DNA from: Benincasa hispida
Taxonomy: Eukaryota; Streptophyta; Magnoliopsida; Cucurbitales; Cucurbitaceae
Assembly (NCBI RefSeq): GCF_009727055.1
Contig: NC_052360.1
Span: forward strand, 68,472,608-68,536,607
Direction: 5' to 3'
DNA length: 64,000 nucleotides
Shown: piece after piece, positions 56,689 to 64,000 of the stretch
Layout of the letters: each line of letters begins with the position of its first letter
Numbering within the stretch: the stretch's first letter is position 1
Notes under the pieces: model-generated
Told to the model about the DNA's origin: nothing
What the model saw: the letters and a program-made list of their open reading frames with translations, nothing else
Database searches by the model: none
Made by a program: the position numbers and the translations under genes

Positions 56689-57720
56689 ATAGTCCCTTGA
56701 GGACGTTTTTTACAGCAGTCCAATGATTGTGTCCTAGATTGGATTGGAACCTACTGACGATTCCAACTGCAAAGCATATGTCAGGACGTGTACATAAAAT
56801 TGCGTACATCAAACTCTCAACTGTAGATGCATATGGAATTCCTTTCATTTCCTCAACATCTTGAGGTGTCTTAGGAAAATGTTCCTTTGACAAATGAATT
56901 CCATGTCTAAAAAGTAACATACATTTTTTGGAATTTTGCATATTATATCTTGACAACATCTTGTAAATATAAGATGCTTGAGATAGTGCTAGGGTTTTAT
57001 TCTTCGATTTCAAAAAATTTTTATCCCTAGAACATATTGAGCATCACCCAAATCTTTCATTTGGAACTATGTTGCTAACCATCTCTTCACGTCAGCAAGG
57101 AAGCTTGTCTCAGTCCCAATGAGCAAGATATCATCAACATAAAGTACTAAGAATACTACAATCTTGTTGAGTATTCTCTTGCAAACACAAGGTTCATCAA
57201 CATTCTGTTTAAAGCCATAAGATTTTATCGCAATATCAAATCTTATATTCCAAGATCTTGAAGCTTGCTTTAACCCATAAATGGTTTGTTTAAGCTTACA
57301 GACTTTCTATTTCTGTCCTTATTCGATGAACCCTTCTGGTTGAGACATAAAAATATTTTTATCAAGATAATCATTTAGAAAAGCTTTCTTGACATCCATT
57401 TGCCATATCTCATAGTCATAATATGTGGCAATGGATAGAAGTATTCTTATAGATTTTATCATGGCAATAGGAGAAAAAATTTCTTCATAATCAACCCCTT
57501 CTCTTTAAGTAAAACCTTTTGCCAAGAGTCTGGCTTTGTAGGTTTGCACCTTGCCAGTTTGACCCCATGTGGTTGATCTACAAATTTCCAGATAGAATTG
57601 AAGTACATTGACTCCATTTCAACATCCATGACTTTTATCCACTATTCCCTATCAACATCTTCCATTGCCTTTTTAAAGGTTAATGGATCCTCTAAATCAT
57701 AATCATCATGTATGATGTTT
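56675..57720 (-). pseudogene. Copia reverse transcriptase
   Basis: The frame 56675-57013 has the end (LALSQASYIYKMLSRYNMQN, GIPYASTVESLMYAILCTRP). Upstream, in broken frames, the minus strand encodes VLYVDDILLIG (YVDD box at about 57130-57141), KQASRSWNIRFD near 57240-57275 and WQMDVKKAFLND near 57380-57410. No single frame spans the domain. Confidence 0.85.
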
Positions 57721-59003
57721 GGAGTTTCTGTTAAACCCATATAGCGTTCAGGTTGCTGAATAACCCTCCCACTATGTCGAGGCATACTCGACTCTTGAGA
57801 AGGACGTGACGGGGCAACAACAATTGTTGATGGACCAGCTTGATCAACAACTCTTATTGATTTTTTTTGTAGAATCTTTAGTCATTTCTTATAATATTAG
57901 TTTACTGCGAGGTTGATGATTTTTAACATGATATTCTTCCAAGAATGTTGCATTTATCGATACAAACACTTTTTCTTCTTGAGGATTATAGAATAGTCCT
58001 CCTTTTGTTTCTTTAGAGTATCCTACAAAAAGACATAACTTCAAATGTGTTTCCAATTTCTTAGGATTTTGTACCAACACGTGTGTTGGACAACCCTAAA
58101 TATGAAAATGATGTAAACTTGTTTTGCATCCTTTTCATTATTCATGTGGTGTTTCTGAAACAATTTTTGAAGGAACAACGTTTAAAGTATAGACTGCAGT
58201 CTGTACTGCATACCCCCAAAAGGATTGAGGTAACTAAACATAAGTCATTATTGATCGGACCATGTCTAACAAGGTTCGATTTCTCCTTTCTGCAACATCG
58301 TTTTGTTGTGGTGTTCTAGGTGCTGTGAGTTGGGATGAATTCTATGATCTACTAAATAGTTCTGGAATTAATCCATATACTCACCACCTCGATTAGATCA
58401 AAGTGTTTTAATTCTTTTACTTAAAAGATTTCCTGTCTCGGTCTTAAATTCTTTGAACTTTTCAAGAGTTTCAGACTGGTGACTTATTAAGTAAATGTAT
58501 CCATATCTCTAGTACTCATCAATAAAACTGACAAAATATTGATAGCCTCCTCGTGCTTTTACACTCATCGAACCATATAGATCTTAATGTATAAGTTCGA
58601 GAGGCTCTTTAGCACGAAGACCTTTTTTAGAAAAAGACCTTTTTGTCCTTTTTTCCTAAAGACATGATTCACATGGAGGTAAAGAACTATCTTTTAATTG
58701 ACTTAGATGACCGTTTTTAACCAATCTCTCAATCCTGTTGAAATTAATGTGACCAATTCAAAGGTGCCAAAGATAGGTGTTAGGAGAATTTTTCCGTCTT
58801 TTGTTTTGAGTCTCAGCCATTTTAAACATCTCTATATTTAGAATGATCTTTGTTTCAGTTGGTTTTAATATGTACAAGTTATTTTCGAGTCTTGCAGAAC
58901 AAATATGAACACCTCTTGAAAAAACAAATACTTCATTAGATTCAAAAGATATTCTGCATATATTTTCTAGCAGACAGGAAATGGAGATTACATTTCTTTT
59001 CGT
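57721..59003 (-). pseudogene. Copia integrase, strongly decayed, with linker
   Basis: The frame 57889-58080 holds KLETHLKLCLFVGYSKETKG and VFVSINATFLEEYHVKNHQP, the segment after the integrase core. Upstream bases in several frames show NDVAERRNRTLLDM-like (about 58260-58310), FIDEYSRYGY-like (58500-58560) and ESCLEKKRTKRSFS-like (58620-58680) pieces of core and zinc region. Stops are too dense for a continuous frame. Confidence 0.75.
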
Positions 59004-59222
59004 CTAATGTACATAATATACATTTCTAAGTAAGATGAAAGATTCTCCAAGAAATAGCTTGACATCTCCCATTGCATGAGCCGAAATGACTTCTCCCTTT
59101 CCTACCTTGAAAGTCATTTCTTGTTCAGAAAGTTGTTTCCAAGAACTAATTTCCTGTAGAAAAGTGAAAATATGATTAGCGGTGGCTGAATCTAATATCC
59201 AGGTTAGGTGAGTATTCTCCAC
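59004..59222 (-). pseudogene. Copia protease
   Basis: LTWILDSATANHIFTFLQEI corresponds to the Copia protease active site with D-S-A instead of D-S-G. It continues with MTFKVGKGEVISAHAMGDVK and LLRNVYYVH. The Gly to Ala change and short frame suggest inactivity. Confidence 0.85.
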
Positions 59223-60137
59223 TAGACATGTTTCAAATACTAGTAAATCTAATTTACCTTGGTTTTCCTTTTCCGCTTTCTTTTCTGCTAAATATTTTGG
59301 GCAGTTACGCTTCTAGTGCCCATCCTCTCCGCAATGGAAACACTTCCTTTTGGGAGCCTTGTTTTTGTTTTTGTTCTTCTTTGCAATTGTTTTCTTATTC
59401 CCTTTATCCGTCTTCTTCATTTATACAACCTTGTCTTTCGAAGAAGAGAGAACAAACTTCTTTTTATCAGGGGGGTTTTATTTCAGACGTAGAACCCTTT
59501 AGAAACTTTTTAGGCCGTGAAATAACATTTACTTCACCTTCTTTAAGTTTCATCATAGACGATATGTCTATAGTTCGTTCAACAGTGTAGACAAATTGTA
59601 AGTAATTTTATTGATAACAGCATTGGTTCTGAAAGGTAGATAACTCTTCGGAAGAGATTATAATATCATACTGATTTGACTGATTTCATCTATCATTGCC
59701 CTATGAGCCGCAACAATATTAAAATGGACCATCATATTGAGAACATGTTCTCTAACATTGGTACCAACTTTTATGTGAGTACTATAAACATACTTAATGG
59801 CTTCATGCCGAACAGAGGATGACGGTTGCCCAAACATCTCTTGGAGCGACACCATTATCTCACAGGTAGTGGGCATTACCTCATATTTCTTATTAAGTAC
59901 ATCGAATATACTTGCTAAGATATAAGCCCTGGATTTTTCGTTAGCCATAACCCACTGATCATAGATGTCTCGAACATTTCGGTTCGCTGTTGTATTAGGA
60001 ATCAAATGACATTCCTTCATCAACACAAACCTCAAATCAACCACAACTAATATCGTATTAATGTTGGATTTCCAGTTTGAATATCCTTCTCCGTTAAACT
60101 TGTCAGAAGCGAGCAGTTGTAGAATTGAATTTGACAT
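59223..60137 (-). pseudogene. Copia gag with zinc knuckle
   Basis: ATG at 60137 starts MSNSILQLLASDKFNGEGYS and the frame runs to 59658 (VHLIPNT-type, RAYILASIFDVLNKKYEVMP, SLQEMFGQPSSSVRHEAIKY), the capsid domain. After a stop, the knuckle KCFHCGEDGH and KRNCP is encoded at 59300-59345, with a TAG (59313-59315) at the position usually taken by Trp or another residue between His and Lys. Confidence 0.9.
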
Positions 60138-62079
60138 TGCTGAAAAAATTTAAACAAATTCTATTAATCTCATGCATCTAAATCCAATTTTAGCAAAGAA
60201 ACAATAAAGTACCCAAAAATATTTATTTATTTACAACGATACTTTAGTGATTTAGAACAGTTGCTACCATGGGGTAGTAAAAAATTCCTTCATTGAAGCA
60301 AGACAATCCTAACCAAATACTATATCAGAATAACTCTTTATTCCTATAGTTGTTTTGGTTATCGTTTTCAGTCAAGATCTTTACTAACAATTAGTAATTC
60401 TTGTAAGTGTGACCCACTATTTTTCAGATTTTATAGAACAATATGAATATGCCCCCGAGATGAAGACAATATCCAAGACGAAACTTTAAGACCCTATTCA
60501 TTTCTAAAGCTTGGGTTGTTCTAAATCCTATGTTACAACTCTCAGTGGGGATCACTGTGGTTAACGGCTAGCTAGTGCCGCCTAAAAACGACAGCAGATG
60601 CATCATAGGAATCTCATGATTCAAACTAATGGAGGAGACTGTAGGACAATGTTGACACATTTCCTTCACCTACTTACTATGAACTACTTCCCCCATTCAC
60701 CTTGTTATTGACCCATGCAAATACTTGCCATATGGAGTAGTCACGGTAAAAGCGACACGAAGCCGAGCATGGATCTCACAGTATGAACTCTTGGGGACGT
60801 GAGAGCTATTAACTTTATATCGAATATATTGTTAATCTCCCACTGAAGTGTTCTAAATGTTTGGGTATCTATTTACTTAGGTTTTATTACGGCTAATTAA
60901 GAAGAATCTAAGTCTATGTGATTTTATCCAAGTATAACGTTTATATTTGGATATTAACCTACGATGTCTATGTGTTTAAACCAGTTTTAAACCTCACACA
61001 GTTCACACAAGCTCATAAAATCAATTAACAATGCTCAATTTTTCAGTCATAATCCCCAAGTAGGAGGTGTTACGTAAACCATCAACTTAAGTATCCCCAG
61101 CCTTAGATAGGTTTATGAGGTAACAATCTATTTTAACAGTTAAAACTAGTTGTTAACCTAAGTGAACATATTGTGTATCTTTTTTATGGATTTTAAAATC
61201 TAATTTCATTTTATAAAATAAACATGCTTTAAACCAACCATAACATGCTTTAAAGGAAAAAATTAACATAATAATTACATCAATTTTTAACAAACCCTAA
61301 ACCATGCATACTATATATTATAACTAATTTATAACATACAATAATGCATGTAACATGTTTAACTATGGTGGAATTTTAAATCTAAAATGGCCTACTTTAT
61401 GCACAAACATATTTAATTTAAAAATAATACACATCATATCCATAAAATAATTATATAACACTAAAATGGTTCAAGTTTGGCATTCTAAGAAAACAAATAA
61501 GCTAAATGATTACAAAAATGACTCAAGAACAACTTTCATTTGATGAAGAATCGCTCGAACCGACCCGAACTGGACCCGAATCGCCTGATTCGAACCACGA
61601 AGGCACTAAAGGAAGTTGAATCAGACCAGTTTGGAGGAGAATCGATCAAACCAATTTCTTCAACCCCACGAACCGCCTAGGCAGTGTGCGACGCAACAAC
61701 CTTTGGGATGAACAGCATCATGAAGCTGCATCCCAGCGTTGCAACACTGTTCATCAACGAGCTGGTGGCGTTGCAACACTCGATGAACATTATTGTAATG
61801 CTCCTGGGCAGAAGGCTCAGCTCCAATTTTCTGCTCAAACATGCTTGCTTCAATCTTCAAATTACAGCCTAATTCGGACTATAATGACTCCAAATAAATT
61901 ACAAACTCTAGAACACACATATAAGCTCATGAAACAAGAGTCGATTACAAATTTAACTTGGAAATCAAAGAGAATTCTAATGCCAAAGTTGAATTAAAAC
62001 CATATCAATCACAAACTCAGACATGCTTAGAATTTAACCCACCAAACAGAAATTAACGATAATTGAGTGCTTAAATCAT
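60138..62079 (-). other. Long untranslated leader of the Copia element
   Basis: About 1.9 kb lie between the primer-binding site and gag. No convincing frame; overlapping short frames at 61660-61997 arise in a slightly GC-richer patch with repeated CGACCCGAACTGGACCCGAA and GTTGCAACACT words. It may hold packaging or regulatory sequence; that is inference. Confidence 0.55.
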
Positions 62080-62092
62080 GCTTTGATACCAA
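62080..62092 (-). other. Primer-binding site
   Basis: The minus strand reads TTGGTATCAAAGC one base after the LTR end CTCCTTCA. It has the same AAAGC variant as 39245-39257. Confidence 0.85.
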
Positions 62093-62093
62093 C

Positions 62094-64000
62094 TGAAGGA
62101 GTAATATAACATGCAGGGGAACAAATCAGAATCAATAAGCACTCTAACTACTCTTAATTTGAATTTTAAATATTGCTATTCAAGTAATATTCATAGAGGG
62201 TTTGAAGCAAACATTACCTTTGAAGACTTAATCCACGAATTTAGTAGAATTACTCCAAGATTGAGCTTGATACCTCAACAAAACCACCACAAAGGTCTTC
62301 TCAATTATGCTCAAGAAGGAATGTGTGGTGAAAACACTTTGATTAAGCTGAATTGGAGAGGGATTTGGATGGGTTTTTTAGAGTTTTCAGAATTCCAGCC
62401 CTTCAGTCAAATTTTCATCAAATCTCTACCATATCCTTGCATGAAGATTCATTATATAACCTGTTTTCATGCAGGAGAGTGACTTGCATGGAGGGAAGCT
62501 CCTACTTTGAGTTGATTTCGAATTGGAGGTGGAATTGGGTGACAAACTACCCAAGAGATGGTTAGTGGATTTTTCCCAAAAATTGGAAAAATCCACTAAC
62601 CCTAAAACCATTTTTTTTAAAAAATAAAATTGATTTTATAATTAAATAAAACTATTTTATTTAATAATTAGTTTTATATAATTAATTCAAAATTAATAAT
62701 TAATAAAACTAATTTTATTTTTAATTAAATATTATAATTAAATTTTTTATAATTTTAATATCTTAATATTAAATTAATAAAATACCAATTCCACCAATAT
62801 GATTCAATTTCATATTTATCTCCAATTTCGTTTAATTTCAACTAAATTAAATGTTTTTAATTGTATCAAATGCAATCAATTGAAAACCCTAAAATTGAAT
62901 TTGAACATTTTCAATTTCATCACCCTAATTCCAAAATTCATCCAATTAATACTCAATTTGCGATTCCAATTTATGAGCTAGTAGAGGGACCTAATAGACC
63001 TATAGATCATTAGCTCCAACGATTTGTAATTAATAAGTTAAACTCTTTAAAACCGAATTAATTACTATTCATTAACTCCCAGGGCACACCACCATAGCTC
63101 GATAGTTGCACTCTTCTCATTGTAGATATATTTCTTGCACTCCTCTCATTGTAAATATATTTCTTTCCATTTTAACCATAATCAGTAAGTCGATCCTTTA
63201 CAGGTCGTTTATATTTATAGTTGGATCAAAATTATCGTTTTACCCCTGTAAATATATCTTGCACCTTAAGCTCCCATTGACCCTCTATTGAACAATTAAT
63301 TTATAATACCTTTTATAAATCATATCTCTCTTTACCAAGAGAGGGCGGGGCCTCGTTATTCAAGACTAGGCATCAACACTTAAGAGAACAACCTATCTGC
63401 TAACCTTAAGTTGGGTAGGAGTGAATTTCATCTTGTATTACTATGTCCCTAGCTATCTATCCGGTCTTATCCCCAAAATCGGAGACTTATTGAGTAATGC
63501 TGTTGGATTAGTCTCACCTATGCAGATCAAAGGATAATCCCGTAATAAATAGGAGTTCATAGTTAATTCAGGAATAAGATCAAGTTACCTTAGGTCATTT
63601 AGGTTGAAGTATTCAGTTTTAACAGTAAACAGTTGTTATAAAGAAAAGTGACTATTTCGAGGTCTAGTCTTATGCAAACTCATTGCATAGGATATCCCCA
63701 CTCACATATCTCTATATGAATGATTAGTGAATCACATCATTTGTATCAGTTATACAAAATGGCCAGTATCCAATAGGGTTACCAAGATGAGATACCCAAT
63801 TTTATGCATATACTTATAGACCATTTAAGCTATATACTATAACTTGATTACGCTTATATTACCATATAAAGTTAAAGTATTCATACAATAGCCAAGGATA
63901 TGTTTATTGAATTTTCTGAATAGAATGCAATATCAATAACTTTATTGAATAATTTACTCAATAATAATTTATTGATAAATAGAATGTTTAACATGAATTA
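62094..64000 (-). repeat. 5' LTR (runs off the window)
   Basis: Pairs with 54119-56049; the last bases here match about 56015, so only some 30-40 bases are missing. A local duplication TTGCACTCYTCTCATTGTARATATATTTC at 63104-63164 (two copies) is absent in the 3' LTR. Confidence 0.9.

Larger units (their letters stand above)
54119..64000 (-). mobile_element. Ty1/Copia element with both LTRs, inserted into an older LTR
   Basis: Minus-strand element: 3' LTR 54119-56049, RNase H, reverse transcriptase, integrase, protease, gag, a ~1.9-kb leader, primer-binding site, 5' LTR from 62094 to beyond the window. The first 86 bases of the two LTRs differ at 7 places by my count, so it is not recent. Pol sequence resembles that at 8202-11220. 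Several frames are broken. Confidence 0.92.

Noticed and set aside
61660..61997. Overlapping frames on both strands in the Copia leader
   Set aside because: Short, mutually overlapping, no domain; produced by a GC-richer repeat patch.
1..64000. Defence system, biosynthetic cluster or other new multi-gene system
   Set aside because: Apart from one bHLH gene and one broken gene, the coding signal belongs to LTR retrotransposons of known types; no other co-oriented host genes are present.

Overview
The window is nuclear DNA from a dicot plant. It is AT-rich and intron-poor, packed with plant LTR retrotransposons (Ty3/Gypsy chromovirus and several Ty1/Copia elements), and carries one recognisable plant transcription-factor gene (bHLH/MYC type). 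The repeat families look cucurbit-like to me (SIRE-type Copia with an envelope-like ORF, foldback elements with TATCAATGATAGAC-type arms), but that is recognition without a search.

Layout. 1-8201: minus-strand chromovirus-type Gypsy element with a partial 3' LTR, chromodomain-bearing pol, gag broken by a 565-base N gap, a doubled primer-binding site and a 2.9-kb 5' LTR with a TATA box. It sits inside the coding region of a plus-strand Copia element (8202-13315). 13557-13934: broken host-gene remnant, apparently cut by a possible solo LTR (13935-15386). 15387-17777: CACTA-like repeats and an LTR fragment. 17778-19240: six-copy tandem array of a ~250-bp unit. 19260-21501: AT-rich DNA with MITE and foldback remnants. 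21502-22785: 3' end of one Copia element with a tandemly duplicated LTR edge. 22786-27677: minus-strand Copia element of a different family. 27678-38310: the only genic island, holding the bHLH gene (32785-34065). Two diverged ~2-kb direct repeats flank it, along with several MITEs and an ~85-bp plastid 23S rDNA insertion. 38311-50820: plus-strand SIRE-like Copia element with an envelope-like ORF, broken by three LTR sequences, two of which are solo LTRs with perfect 5-bp target duplications. 51590-64000: opposed LTR fragments and a minus-strand Copia element with both LTRs.

Functionally there is one candidate host gene, a single-exon bHLH14/MYC2-like regulator (N-terminal MYC domain, bHLH, ACT-like C-terminus). 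Its reading frame has a TGA at a normally conserved Trp near the N-terminus, so it is a pseudogene, a shortened protein, or a base-call error. All transposon coding regions are decayed by stops and frameshifts.

Two places (27312-27345 and 44084-44121) contain the Nextera/Tn5 mate-pair junction adapter, each between exact duplicated copies (78 and 101 bp) of neighbouring sequence. These are library/assembly artefacts, and any ORF crossing them is false. I found no convincing new biological system. The most worthwhile leads are the bHLH stop codon, the datable insertion nests, the 250-bp array, the repeated LTR hairpin motif and the repeats around the gene.
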